A stretch of DNA of 64,000 bases. Origin: Catonia carolina (taxonomy: Eukaryota; Arthropoda; Insecta; Hemiptera; Achilidae). A program made the position numbers and the translations under genes. Positions 45,621 to 57,809 of this stretch are shown piece by piece. The DNA lies in contig JAQMRL010000001.1 of the NCBI GenBank assembly GCA_035578175.1, positions 51,855,553-51,919,552 on the forward strand. The letters run 5' to 3'. The notes below the pieces were generated by a model that was not told the origin of the DNA, ran no database searches, and was given only the letters and a program-made list of their open reading frames with translations. Every line of letters begins with the position of its first letter. Position 1 is the stretch's first letter.

Positions 45621-45675
45621 AAATACATTTTTATTATCTATCAGAAATGAATATTTCATTTATAATCACCCGGTA

Positions 45676-47299
45676 TACCTGCAGAATATATTTAAATTTA
45701 TTATATACCATCATCATTTCTTAACCGATAATTAATAATTTTATTTTCAAATGCATACAAAATGTAATAAGTACAATTAATTTTCTTTTATATTCTTAAC
45801 ACAAAATCAAAATAATTCTGTAAAGATTAATTCTGTTGATTCATTCACCAGATAATTTATGAGCAGTTATAACGGCTCGTAAATTATTAATGCTGGTAGT
45901 GTAGAAAACATCTTATTAGGACATTTTAGTTATATCAATGTCGATGCTAAAACTTATGATTTATTGACTGACCATAAATTATTTGCATATAAAAATGACC
46001 TTTACATGAAATTGAAAATTATATTAATATGGAGACCATAAATCATTAAAATCGTGATTATTATTTACCAAAATTTTGTGAACGAAATGTTAATGTATTT
46101 TGTTTACAAAATATCATAAACTTCCTTATAAATTGCAATGTATATTTTTGCTATATTTTAAAAGTTATTTTATCGTTTTACATTATCAGTTAATTAACAC
46201 TTTCATTTTACAAAACTTTGTTACAGTAAAACTGGAGCTGAAATTCTGTAAAAGCAAGACAGTTGAGCTTTATACCTTAAAAAAAAATTGATTTCATAAA
46301 AAAATATAGTAGGGTTGGTAGTAAGTTTCACATAAATTATATTTTGTGGATACCATTTAAATCGGTCAAACACATACTGGTACAAGATTCACAAGAAGGG
46401 ATTTTATATTTAGCCTTAAAATCTATTTACATTAATTCCTAAAATATTCACACCCGTAAAATTTAATAGATGTGCACCAAGTCATTAAATTAAATACAAA
46501 AATATTCTAATTTACAACCTTTCTTAAGAAATTTATTAATTGTTAATTTTATGCCAACTATTTTGATTTTTTTAATGTACTTTAAAACATATTAATGAGT
46601 AAATAACGGAAGTAGTCAAAATAATCTTTCATCTTGTTTTTTAAAAAGTAATAACTTATAAAACACGATAGTTATTACACATAATTAAATGAAGTTACTT
46701 ACAATAAATAATTAAGTAGCATTTAATTAAAATAAAAATAAAGTAAATTACACATAATCTACCGTACGTTTCAACTTATTATTAACATAATTATGATTTT
46801 TTTATGTTGTAATAAATAGTTTGTACGGTAACTAATTATATAAAACATTAATAATTAAAAATATTTTCTGATATTTAATATGAACGTAAAGATAATTATT
46901 ACTTTAGAGTAAGTAATTTACAACACATATTAATTAGGTTACGTGTTATTATAATTATTTATAAATTTAATTACATGTTAGTGCGTAGCAATTAATTTTT
47001 ATTACTATCATATTATGAGTTAAATGTATTCAAAACTCATAAAAACTTTTAATATATAATAATGATGTACAGTATTTAGAAATTTTAAAAGATTTTTCTG
47101 TTTCTTTTTCAGTAATGCAACTCTAGTTAATTCGATTGGTTCAATATAGTTCTTGAAATATCTCTACCTTGAGAAAAGTCGCTTCTTGTGTACCTAAATT
47201 CTTTAAATAGTAACAAGTAAGGATTGTGGATGTGACTCTCTATCTAGGTGTTCGTCTAATATCAAAAACTATGAATGAGATCTATTATGGGTTGCTATT
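45676..47299. other. AT-rich stretch without gene
   Basis: No reading frame of note. 45,840-46,060 looks unique, with a perfect octamer ATTTGCAT at 45,981-45,988 and several TAAATTATT words. Confidence 0.4.
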
Positions 47300-47720
47300 T
47301 AATGGCATGTCAGGTAACTGAGTAAATGAGGGAAATGGAACAAGAGTCGCTCAAAGGAAAAAGGACAGAAGCATACCAGTGCGCTCTCTTCATTTTCTGT
47401 GAGAGATATTTTTTTATATGCCTGCAGGACATGAAGACCAATGAATCCATCCTCCAGAAGACAAGAATGACAGACAAATAGCCAAATATAAATGAAAATG
47501 GGCACATCTTATAAGAACTGAGAACAACAGATGAACTAGGGAATGACCAGGTGGATGCCCAGAACAACAGGGGGAAACCCAGAAAGACCGAAAACATAAT
47601 GAAATATGATATCCAGCGGATGGCAGAAACTCAATGGATGAATCAAACGAAGGATCAAACTAAATGGGGCCAAGTCGCATAGGTGTATGTCAAAGATGGA
47701 GTGAATGGCGCTGAAAAAAA
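47300..47720 (+). pseudogene. LINE polyprotein C-terminal tail
   Basis: The frame reads NNRGKPRKTENIMKYDIQRM, AETQWMNQTKDQTKWGQVA, a stop, then VYVKDGVNG. This resembles the RGRPRxRWxDDI...AGxNWM..AQDRxxWKxL end of RTE-like polyproteins. It is degraded. The minus-strand frames across it are shadows. Confidence 0.6.
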
Positions 47721-47819
47721 TTGCATTAAATTTTCCGTTGTAGCACCAATTGTAGCTAACTATATTTAGGATTTGTCATCGAAAAATTTTCAAAACATTC
47801 CTAATTAAGGGGTTCTATT

Positions 47820-48340
47820 GTTTCCAGAGAATACAGAGCCGAACAGCACAGGGAATGGCAGTGACACAATGCCAAATTCCGTTTCGTAGTCCAAGGAAAA
47901 ATCGGAACAAAGGAAAGGATTGGAAGACATGACAGACAAATGGAGTTGCCTGGAAGAAGTAAAAGGATGATTACAGCGTGCAGATGGACTTCTGAAGAAG
48001 TTGTCGGATCTCGAGGTTGGAGTACATAAGGAGATGCAATTTAGGAACGAGTAGAAAGGCCAAACATGGTGTTAGAAGAAAAAGTAAAAAAATATACTGT
48101 TATGGTATGGACTCTTGCGCCAAATGAATGCAGACCCATAATATAGCAGAATATGGAACTGGGTCTCAAGGAAGAGAAGGAAACGAGACCGCCCAACAGA
48201 GCAATGGATAAAATAACTCATGGAAATGGCTTACAGTAGGGTAATTTGGTGTATATAGAGCTTGGAGTTTGGAATAAGAAACCCGGCAAAAATAGCTGCA
48301 CAGATTTTTAAAACATTTTCTCCACAGAAATTTTAACTCT
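47820..48340 (+). pseudogene. Unidentified element ORF remnant
   Basis: The frame reads RKGLEDMTDKWSCLEEVKG, then LLKKLSDLEVGVHKEMQF, a charged heptad-like stretch. RDRPTEQWIK and a stop lie further on. It could be a LINE ORF1 coiled coil or a gag relic. No family is assigned. Confidence 0.35.
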
Positions 48341-49189
48341 TCTGCACCATTTCTAACACACTCGTAACTCGACTAGGTTTAAAAAGTGTAAATACATAGA
48401 TTAAACGCAGAAAATCAACCTTCAGTGACGTCACTACTAGTAGTACAGTGGAGAAGATTTTGATTGGCCATTCCTCCAAGTAGGCCATATTATGCTTTTC
48501 CACCGGGACATCAATCTATCCTCACCCTGGGCGGTCACTAAGCTTTATTAACTAACATGAGTTATATTGTTGATCCCATTTGTCCAAGAGATATGTGACA
48601 TTCCACTATATGCTCATAATTTAAAAGCATTATTACAAGTTTAGTATGAACTCAGTCTAATACAGATTATAGAAAGACTTATTGTTTGGCTAAGCGAATT
48701 TGTAAAGTTTTTCTTCATAAATATCACGGTCGGCATTGTTAAAATAACTCAATACCACCTTTGAAATGAAGGTAGGATAATAATTGAACGTCCTTTTAAC
48801 CTATTGAGTTAAAACAGTGTAGGCACAGATAAAATATAACTTACACAGTAGAATCGGATATAGAGTAGTGCATTTATAAATCTACGTATGTCCCTTTTGG
48901 GCATGACAGTACAGTTAGTTTAGCCTATTTTGAAACAGTAATTATAATTGGTTTACTTTCACTGTACAATATTGTTTCCATTGTTCTTGTTGCTTATTTA
49001 TATGACTTTCATAACAAGCTGAAATTACAATCGTACGTCTATAAATTTAATGCGTCTAAAATTTATGTAACTATTGTTGGTATAAAATTTATCAGAAATT
49101 CCAAATCACAATATTTGGCTAACTATTAGTAATATTTTTAATTTTATAATTTTCTACGAAAACTAGCCGATCCCGCTTGCGTCTTCCTA
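48341..49189. other. Spacer without gene
   Basis: Nothing recognised. Confidence 0.4.
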
Positions 49190-49202
49190 TTTGTAAATAT
49201 TT

Positions 49203-49389
49203 ATTTTTATTTGTTTTTGTAACGTCGCATCAACTAGTCAGGTCATTAGCGACGACGTTGGGTTGTAACTGTGAATGATGAAGTGATTTTTTGTAACGTA
49301 TAAATGCCGTGCTTGAGTGGGATTTGAACCCAAGACCGCATGATGAGAGGCGAGCACGTTACCAACTACCCCAATGCGGCCGGCCAATG
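49203..49389 (-). mobile_element. tRNA-derived SINE, family 4, with 13-bp target duplication
   Basis: On the minus strand GCATTGGGGTAGTTGGTAAC (A box side) is followed by GGTCTTGGGTTCAAATCCCA (B box) and a body ending CAAATAAAAATAA. TTTGTAAATATTT at 49,190-49,202 and 49,390-49,402 is the target duplication. The head keeps A- and B-box arms well, so the copy may be young. It is not a tRNA gene because the 3' side runs on into SINE body. Confidence 0.85.
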
Positions 49390-49402
49390 TTTGTAAATAT
49401 TT

Positions 49403-49899
49403 TATTTTGTAATATTTTTTGTGTCTTTATTTAGTAACAACCACAACTGCATATTTATTCAACCAGCAGCATTTATGATGTACTTGTTTTGTACCCTGTT
49501 TTTGTCTGTATTGAGGAATTACCCAGTGCCAAACCCTCGTCGCTTTTTTGTAACATAAGATCCCGATTCCAGCATCTTTATAACCTTCCTTTATAACCTG
49601 TGAATTTTTGGTAGGTGTGGTGTTACACTGGCTGTATATCTGGATTCATGTTATTTAGTGCTTTTCAATGGAAACGAAATTATTAGGTATTCGTAAATGG
49701 TTGAGTATAGGCTACCATGTCGTTGATGTATCGATGTAATATTGTAAATATTCTATCCCATTGCTGTCATTTTGAAAAATCCAATTTTTTCATTTTTCGA
49801 ACTCATCATTATTGCCTTAATAATTATAATTTAATACATACAGTTAATTAAATTTTTTCTATTTTATATTTTATACGAGAGGAAACCGAATTTACCGGT
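49403..49899. other. Spacer without gene
   Basis: AT-rich sequence with nothing recognised. Confidence 0.4.
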
Positions 49900-50640
49900 A
49901 CCCAGGTGGGTCTTCTGCGGTATGCGGAGCTCTCCCGAAGGCAACTATCCGCCAAAACCTCTCAGTTCCTTTTTATCCCAATCCCGATTTCCCGCGGGAT
50001 CACCGTTAGGCATGACTTAACAACAAGCCGATGGTTCTTTTTTAGTTTGATAACATTATCTCTGCGCGATTTTTCTTCTTACCACCCATTTTCCCCCTTT
50101 GTGAGTAATTTACCGTCTTTTAGTTTATTTATAGCCACATTAGCAGCATGTTCACCTACAATGGCGTAACGTGGGTGACGGTGGGTTTAGCGGGCAAAAT
50201 TTCAGTACCTAGTTGAGAATCCAACTCAGAACTTTCCCCGTTGGGGTCTACAATAACTAACCAATGTGTCACGGAAGCGGCCCTTATTTAAATTCTTCTT
50301 CTTTAATTGATGGATTAGGTAGCTCGGTCTGTTCCGGAAACCATCTCCTTCTTGGGCGCCCAAAACTCCTCTTACCGATGGGTTTGCACTCGTGGGCTAA
50401 ACGAGATAAGCGGTCCTCCCTCATCCGTTCCAAATGGCTGCACCGGTAGGCTACCTCTTCTGTATTTTATTCTCCCATCAAGGCTAGTAATGTCTATCTC
50501 ATCACGTATATCCGTATTTCTTAGCTTATTTTTCTAGTTTTATATATCGTTAAATGCGTTTCTTCTCTAGTCCTGCTTCAACGTTTTATGTATCATCCCG
50601 CAATGATTCTTTAACTTATTCGGTTTATTTATTACGTCCT
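49900..50640 (-). pseudogene. LINE polyprotein tail and 3' untranslated region
   Basis: Minus strand from about 50,460 reads SHLERMREDRLSRLAHECKP, IGKRSFGRPRRRWFPEQTEL, PNPSIKEEEFK and a stop. GRPRRRW followed by an acidic/lysine end is the usual LINE C-terminus. The following sequence down to about 49,900 would be the 3' untranslated part, including ACACATTGGTTAGTTATTGT. The plus frames here are shadows. Confidence 0.65.
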
Positions 50641-51369
50641 GATTTTTTGCGAAAGACTCGTCACATCACAAATATATAAAATTGGATGCCTGCTCCAAAA
50701 TGATAAATTTGTGCATTGCAATTAACTGTCTAAAAACATTTCTGACATGTTAATTTATTTATACTAGACTATTCTGGTTAAATCTCTAAAAAATTTAGCG
50801 TTTGTGAGAGAAAGAGATCCTAAATTTGTTTTAAACAATTGTTTAACTTTTAATCTTTTTAATTAGGTGGAATACCTGAGTAGTATTCTACCCAAGCATA
50901 TGTCATTGTCCTATGTGGGTAGTAATCCATTATGTATTGGTCATTTGTATTGGGTTATTGGATTAGATTAGTACAGAAAGACTAATTATTATTTTTTACT
51001 ATTATACCTAACAGATTCATTCAACATTATAGACAGATAGATAGATAGATAAATTAAATAGTTTGTGGCAATGTCTTTGAATTATACAAATGAAATTGTT
51101 AAAAAAATATTAAACTCAATAACGTGCCAATTTTTTCTATGCAAAGGTGTTTGTACTATTATCAATCAGTGCAATTTAATTATTTATTAAATCCCTTTAT
51201 ACTAATCAATAGTTTCCATTTTTTTCATTTTTTCCTATAGAATAACTTTTTGGACATATGTAAAAAGAGGAGCAATAACAAATAGATCCTAAAAAATAGA
51301 TTTAGAAAAAATCAAGTATTATAAGATATTTTCTATACCTACGAATTAAGTTACTACTATCACTATCTC
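50641..51369. other. AT-rich stretch with a GATA microsatellite
   Basis: A short (GATA)n run lies at about 51,035-51,052. No gene. Confidence 0.6.
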
Positions 51370-51720
51370 AATTTGTGTAATATGGAAGAGAAACCTGGGT
51401 TGTGAAAGGCAATTGATACAATCAGCTGAAATGAGGTTACCTGAGAGGACCTCTTGGTACACCGGATTGGACTTAAAAAAATTGATGTGTGAAGGGAACT
51501 AAATTTTCTAACACCTGTACTGCAAAATATCTTGCAGCGAAATATACCTGATGTGCTCATATAGAGTTCCGGAGGAAAGATTACCATAATGGGAGAGTTA
51601 CAATGTAAACAAGATTATCAAATTGACCGAGGAGGGCCTTTGAGTAGATTTCTGAGTGTTAATCTATCTCTGAAGTGCAGAAGAAAAATAATTTTTGTGT
51701 CCAACTGAATTTTATTCGAA
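51370..51720 (+). pseudogene. LINE RT C-terminal fragment
   Basis: ETWVVKG, then IQSAEMRYLR and RIGLKKIDV appear in broken frames. This is the ETWxL...xAAEMRFLR block of the endonuclease/RT LINEs. Heavily degraded. Confidence 0.5.
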
Positions 51721-54030
51721 TATCTTACTTAAAAAATAGTCTTTATGGTTTCTGTACTTGATCCAGATTCTTTGGCGAATATAATAAAGATGACAGATCT
51801 ATAGATTTAGTAAGTGAACTTATGGAACTATTTTACAAACTGAAGTTGCTTTATCAACTGAAGAAGGTAATGATGAGGACTACGTAGGCCATCCTGTGAA
51901 AAATAGCTTTTACTGAAACTTTTGTTCTCGGTTCTTTCAGGACCTGGCTATTAATAAATAATAAAATTTCTTTTAAAACTTATGACACGTAGGCCTATTT
52001 ATTAACAAATTAATAAAATTATTACGGTAATAACTAATAGTAAATTGCATTTTAATTAGACTAGATTAATTTAAAAATATTTTAAAAAACTATCTAAATT
52101 ACTGAAACTAAATTTAACTAAACCAAATTACTTGAATAAAGTAAACTAAATTACTTAAATAAATTTAACAAAAAGAAATATGACCATTTACAATTTTATA
52201 ATTAACCAACTTTTACTTAGACCAACAATTGTACACAAGCTTTACTGTACGAAGGACCTACTTTCCAATACTCAAGTGTTATAATATACAAACTGGTTTT
52301 TAATAACTCATTTATTTAACCTGCTTACAACCAATTCACCATTCACTACAAATGATTTGATCGATATTGGCTTATAATGACTCTACTTATTATAACCGAC
52401 ATAGGATTTCGAGAATAATAAAGAATAACTGATAATAACAAATAATTAGAATAAAGAATCATAATTCTACCATAATTTGTTTTTTTTTAGGATAACATTG
52501 ATTGAATGAACGGAACAATTATTAGGAAAACCAATTAATGGTATATTATACCTGTCAAACCCCACACAGAAGCTATTGTAGTCAAAACACTATTGCATTG
52601 TCAAAATATCACAATAATTCGCTCATTCTGGTTGTTTTAATATTAATTCGGGCAAACACTTATTAATTTAAGAAATATCTAATTTCTCTCAACTTTTAAT
52701 CTAGTCACACTTTATAGAGTTCTAACTTGATCGTGTCGATCTTAAAGAGATTCTCGCCTGCATTATCCTTGATGTAAATAACAGTAGGACGTAAAACAAA
52801 ATTCCGAGAATTTCAAAAAGTTAAACCGTTATTCAGAATACTAAAGGACATCAGCTGGAATTATTCAGGTCAATAATATTACGTAGGTATATAATTTGAA
52901 TAATCCTGAACTATTTAATTCTCAAGTAAAATTATTTTTTATTTTCACTATTTTTTGTTTTTGCTAAACTTTGTTTTTAGTGAATAGTATATTTAAACAA
53001 TTTCAGTTCAATAATTTTTATCACGTCATAACTTCTAAAATACTTTCCTATTCATTTAGTTTTTAGATTGTCCCATTCCGAGCAAAGCTAATTGACCTTT
53101 TATTTAGCCAGTTTAGCGTTAGCTATGAATTCATTATCATAACTTATTTCTAAAAGAGTAGAAAAGGTAATTTAATGCTATCTATTTATGTTAGGTTGTT
53201 TTAACAAGCTCACGTAATTTGTACCCGACCTCAGTTGACGGTTAGTTTCTAACACGTTGAATGATGTTCTCTGTAAAAGGAAATTATTTCTTATTAAGGA
53301 TGTACATGACATCTGGTGTGTTTTCTCGTGTCCATAATTTTTTATACTTACTTTCTGAAGGCCAGTTTTTTGCTGTAAGCAGAAGAAACTTTTTTATAAA
53401 TTGTATATACAATAAATTTAACTTAAATGTATTTGCATAAATAAATTTTTAATACGTGGTTAACAGTATTTGAAAAATGTTCTACATACAATATTTATTA
53501 TGAAATAATTATTGAATAGCCTTAGTTTGTCAACTTAGTTTAGTTTCCTTCACGGAATGCCTTATTCTTCTACTAAATTTATCCTGTTAAACTTAATAAG
53601 GTTGAATTTCAACCCAGGAAATAAAATACTGACTAGTAAAATGTAATTATGTACCACCTTTCTTATGTTGCTTATAACGCACTTTTTTCTAGTTATTTTG
53701 TTCTACCGCTTCATTCAGATCTGGTTTTGAATTTAGTTTAGTTGGTTAGCAGCTCTATTAAATTATTTTTCTTTTAAATATCTGACTGAAGAAACTTGTT
53801 AATGCAGTGAAGAGATAAAAATTTGAAGGAACGTATTTCTTTTCTTAAAAGTTCAATTACTACAAACCGTTTAAGGTGACTTACACCCAAACGGACTAAA
53901 AACTGCAGATGAGATGTAGCCAAGAACAGCCAAGGTCGGTTGTCAGGATGCCCCTTCGCTAAGTCACACTCTGTTCCACCGAACTCCAGCTGACGTTTTG
54001 TTAGGCTGTTATCCATAGCGGGACCACAAC
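51721..54030. other. Over 2 kb without recognisable gene
   Basis: Mostly AT-rich; the minus frame at 53,774-54,037 has no known family features. Confidence 0.45.
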
Positions 54031-54494
54031 GTGACAACGCAGGATCACGCAGTGATCACGCAATATCTGACTGTGTCAGATTTCGTGGACCTGGTGAAGC
54101 GTGTCATCACTGATTCCTGGCAGGTAGAATGGACTGGCTCTCATGGCAACAAGCTACGTGACATAAAACCTATTGTTAAGCCTTGGCCTACGTCACTGAG
54201 GAAGAACAGAAGGGAAGAAGTTGTCATCGCGCGACTTAGAATTGGGCACACCAGATTAACCCATGGGTATCTCATGACGTCTGTTGATGCTCCAATTTGT
54301 GGCAGATGCGATTGTCCATTGACAGTCAAACATGTTTTGGTTGATTGCGTCTGCTACGCAGAGCTGCTACGCAGCTCTGCGTCGGCGATTCAAGATTCCC
54401 TATGAATTAAGGTGTATACTTGGTGACGATAGCCCTATTTTGGACGCGGCTTTAAAGTTTTTACGATCCATTAGTGTGTACAATATTGTCTAAC
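54031..54494 (+). pseudogene. Jockey-type LINE polyprotein C-terminus
   Basis: An open frame to 54,405 reads WQVEWTGSHGNKLRDIKPIV, RREEVVIARLRIGHTRLTHG, then CGRCDCPLTVKHVLVDC, the zinc-knuckle-like Cys block at the end of Jockey/I-type polyproteins. At about 54,360 a small inverted duplication (GCAGAGCTGCTACGCAGCTC) shifts the frame. The true C-terminus continues as RRRFKIPYELRCILGDDSPI, LDAALKFLRSISVYNIV and a stop near 54,494. The RT and RNase H-like parts are missing. Confidence 0.85.
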
Positions 54495-54987
54495 AGTCTA
54501 GGGTGATCTGAAATGTTTTATTTGTTGTAAATAGTTATATTTTATAGTGTATGTTTATATTAGTGTTTATAAGTATATATTTTTATGTTTGTGTTTTTTT
54601 ATTATGTTTAATTTAATATGTGTATTTGTGTATGTTTTTGTATTTTCGTGGCCCTTTTACAGCCTTTTGTTTATCTGTCAGGATTGTGATTTTAATGTAA
54701 TGTATATTGTGTTTGCTGTGATACTAGTTTGTAAGATTTTTAATTTATAGGTTATAAATGTTGTTTATTCCTAATGTGATATTAGATTTAAGTTTGTGTT
54801 TGTATGTTTATCTGATAAGTTTTTAATATAAATTTTTTTGGTTATATAAATTTTATTTTTATTAATCTGTGATATTTCTAGTTTTCAGTACGTTCTACAC
54901 TCGGGCCCTTTACACCCGTGTGTAGAACAACGGGCGATAATAACCGTCCTGGTTGTTCGCCCTTAAAAAAAAAAAAAAAAAAAAAAA
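54495..54987 (+). mobile_element. Jockey-type LINE 3' untranslated region with twin hairpins and A-tail
   Basis: TG/T-rich sequence leads to hairpin 1 at 54,892-54,928 (GTTCTACACTCGGG / CCCGTGTGTAGAAC, one mismatch). Hairpin 2 lies at 54,932-54,962 (GGGCGA...ACC / GGT...TCGCCC). After TT comes a 23-A run at 54,965-54,987. Terminal hairpins in LINE RNAs can be recognised by the element's own RT. Confidence 0.8.
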
Positions 54988-55079
54988 GCCTTAGTCTGCA
55001 GTCTCTAGTTCGTTAAGCTTTATAGAAGCATGATAGCTATTTTTGCAACCAAATATTTTTACTATAGACTTTTCTCCTT

Positions 55080-55460
55080 TCTTCCATCTAGCTGGTGTCA
55101 TGTTTTTTCATCGTGAAAGCCCAGCCAATAATCAGTTGTCTACATTTGGTTCAACCCATTATGTATCCTCAGTTTATTTCAATTTTCTTAATATCCCTTT
55201 TGATTTCTTTAAACAATTTACCCAACCACTTTAATCTATTGTTTAATATCTTAAAATTCGTTTGTCAAGCTATATCCGTTCTATACAGGTATCCGTAGAA
55301 TTTAAGTCTTCATTTTCTGATCGTTTCTATTAATCATTTTTGTTTCTTGTACAGCTCTTTTCGTCCTCGAAAACCTGTACAACCGTCTACTTCTCCAAAC
55401 CTATATCTTGCGTAGGACCTTTCTCTAAAATTTTTCTGCTTCTGATACTCACAGATTGTA
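55080..55460 (-). pseudogene. LINE polyprotein tail remnant
   Basis: Minus frame reads ENEDLKFYGYLYRTDIA, then FKILNNRLKWLGKLFKEIKR, DIKKIEIN and IGWAFTMKKHDTS. This fits the KFYGHLYRM...W..EIKEDM end region of a LINE polyprotein. The plus frames at 55,043 and 55,095 are shadows. Confidence 0.55.
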
Positions 55461-55659
55461 CCACTTGAAGCTACCATTTAAAGTACCATTTTGAAGTACC
55501 ACTTAGAGTTACTTGAAGCATCATATTTTCTAATTTTTCCGTATTAAGTAGGAACGTAATTTATGTAATAAATATTTTAATTTACTTTTCTTACATCAAT
55601 AGCAACGATCATTAATCACAACTTCGGATTAAAATATTTTTATTCTAATCACTTGATAC

Positions 55660-55860
55660 ATGCAATTGATCTAGAAGATCCCTTGGCCAGAGGCCTTAAA
55701 ATTCTGTGGTGAATACTCAGTATCGCCCTAGTGTACATGTTTTGAATTAGGAGGTTGTCATGCAATTCAAATTTGTCGTATATCTTCTTGTATAGTTGTT
55801 TCACGACGTCGTTACGTTAGGTATGACATTTAAAGTTTTTGGCCAACATTAGGTTCTCCG
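55660..55860 (-). other. Unassigned minus-strand coding-like remnant
   Basis: A minus frame reads NDVVKQLYKKIYDKFELHDN, then MYTRAILSIHHRILRPLAKG. It is protein-like in composition, but I do not recognise a family. Confidence 0.25.
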
Positions 55861-56849
55861 ATTTATTGTTTTTTCCCATTTTTTAGTTTGTTCCGGACCG
55901 AATAGAATAAAATGTTTGGCATTGTAAAGAACTAGTAAGAATATTATAAAAAATTAATAGCGGCAATTTATTTTTTGGTAAAAATTCCATGTATTTTTTT
56001 GCAAAAACAAAATAAAAATATATACTGAAATGTAGAGAGAGGTTTGAACTTACTGCTGTACCTTTTTTAATTGCCAACGCTACCCCTCTGTATAATCAGA
56101 GCTTTTTCTCTCAATGAGTAAAAGCTACTAAAAGCTACTCAGTAATCCTTTTATGTAGCTATCCTTTTATACTACCTCTCGTTTCGTATAGAGAGCCTTT
56201 AATCTATCGGCGCAATCACGAATATTACTTTATAGGTAGGCCTATATTCAACTACAACACTCTTCATGAATTCTGGAAAAAATATTTTAAACTGTAGCCA
56301 AAAAATGTAAAAAAATAATATGAATATTTGTATACAATAAGACTGTGATATCTTGCCATTATAAATGAAAGATTGGTGCTGGTACAAAAGATTATTGGAA
56401 TTTATTTAGCAAAGCACTATTTCATTAGTTAAGTTGGCCCTAATTTATTCAGTTTGCTTTCCAGCTGAGCATATGAAAAATACAACATACAAAAAGACTA
56501 ATATAGTACTATAATATAATATTGATTAATATATAGTATTTTAATTAAAAATAATATATAATATTAGAAGTAATATAATACCAGGACATGAATAATTATG
56601 TTACTTTTATAAATATAATACAAAAAAAAGGAAAAATATAGAATTGAACAATAGAAATATATTGTAAATGGTAATACGAGGCTGGATGCTCAAAAGATGC
56701 TTGTGAGATACACACAGCCGTACAAATGTAAAGTAGTGAGCACCTTTGTGGTCGTCAGAAAAACGGACTGGAAACGGGTCGCCACGAGCACGTTGGGAGC
56801 AGTTGGGAACACCGTCCAAATAAAACGAACAAATTGCTCTCGTCATGCT

Positions 56850-57660
56850 CTGCTCATGCTCCGCTCGAGTGTCTGTCTATACGCAGCTTTATGGAGTATC
56901 GTGCAACAAACAATAATTTTGTAATTTTTTCCAGAGATAATCTCTCGGTATTTCCAAAAATTGGAAATTTTTTTTTCAGCTGCCCAAATATGCGTTCTAT
57001 TAGAGCTCTTTCTTTGGAATGCAAGGTATTAAATTTTTGTTCCGGCCTGATTGCAGAATTTTTGAACGGAGTAATCATCCAAGGCGCTATCCCGTACCCA
57101 CTGTCTCCAAGCAGACAAGCTGACACATTAAACTGCAAAATTATTTGTTACGCTGAACTAAGTTTCCAAATTCAACTGTCGTGTACACTACCGGGCCACT
57201 GTGCATCCACATTAGTAATTCTTTTAGCATCGTCGCAAGTAACCTGTATATTTAAACTTGGAAATCCTTTCTTGTTTATGTACTCTTCACCAAATCGTTG
57301 TGGTTTCAGTATTTTTACACGCGTGCAGTCGACGCACACTGTCGGTATTTGAAATTAGTTTTTTCTATAATAAGTTAGCTTCAATTATTTCTTCTGCTGA
57401 AGTAGAAACTCTAATCCAATTTTTAGCTTTCGCGAAAATATTGTCAATTACATATGTAATATTTATTCCTACAGTAATACGATGAATTCCAAAGTCTTCT
57501 GCTACGCTGCTTTGGAACCCTGAATCCCCGACGTGTCTTAGGAAAATTTCCATTCTCTTACTGGAAATTATAACACCATCTCGAGTTTCATCACTATTTT
57601 GAAGAAAATGGTCAAATAAGAAATCAATGCTTTCGCTTTGAAAACGGACCAACTGTTTTA
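56850..57660 (-). pseudogene. PIF/Harbinger-type transposase (HARBI1-like DDE_4)
   Basis: Minus strand, N-terminal block at 57,652-57,365: RHVGDSGFQSSVAEDFGIHR, a helix-turn-helix-like region. After a frameshift come TVCVDCTRVKI with catalytic Asp 1, then NKKGFPSLNIQVTCDDAKRI and DAQWPGSVHDS, followed by two stops. The open C-terminal frame (57,138-56,854) reads ACLLGDSGYGIAPWMITPF with Asp 2, then HSKERALIERIFGQLKKKFP with Glu 3. All three catalytic residues and their spacing fit the Harbinger superfamily. The partner Myb-like gene and terminal repeats were not found. The long plus frame at 56,834-57,352 is a shadow. Confidence 0.9.
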
Positions 57661-57809
57661 TACTTAGGCTTACTTGGATCTATATCTTTTCTCTTAAGGT
57701 GGTCTCTTAACTTATTTAACATGTAAATTTATATAATAAGTCATCTCTCTGCAATGGTTAAATGCGAAATGACCGAGGTATGTACGATCTCTAGCTGCCT
57801 AACAAATTT

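Larger units (their letters stand above)
44282..45673 (+). mobile_element. Mariner-superfamily element with terminal repeats and internal LINE scrap
   Basis: The left end CAGGGTGATTATAAATGAAA (44,282) mirrors the right end CCGGGTGATTATAAATGAAA (reverse complement of 45,654-45,673). TA lies outside both (44,280-44,281 and 45,674-45,675). Transposase remnants are on the plus strand. A LINE fragment lies inside on the minus strand. Confidence 0.75.

Noticed and set aside
47299..47597. Minus-strand hydrophobic frames as membrane proteins
   Set aside because: Antisense of a LINE tail that has recognisable motifs on the plus strand.
49290..49385. Functional tRNA gene on the minus strand
   Set aside because: It runs into a body and A-rich tail bounded by target duplications, so it is a SINE head.
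56834..57352. 172-codon plus-strand frame
   Set aside because: Antisense shadow of the Harbinger transposase remnant, which shows clear family motifs on the minus strand.
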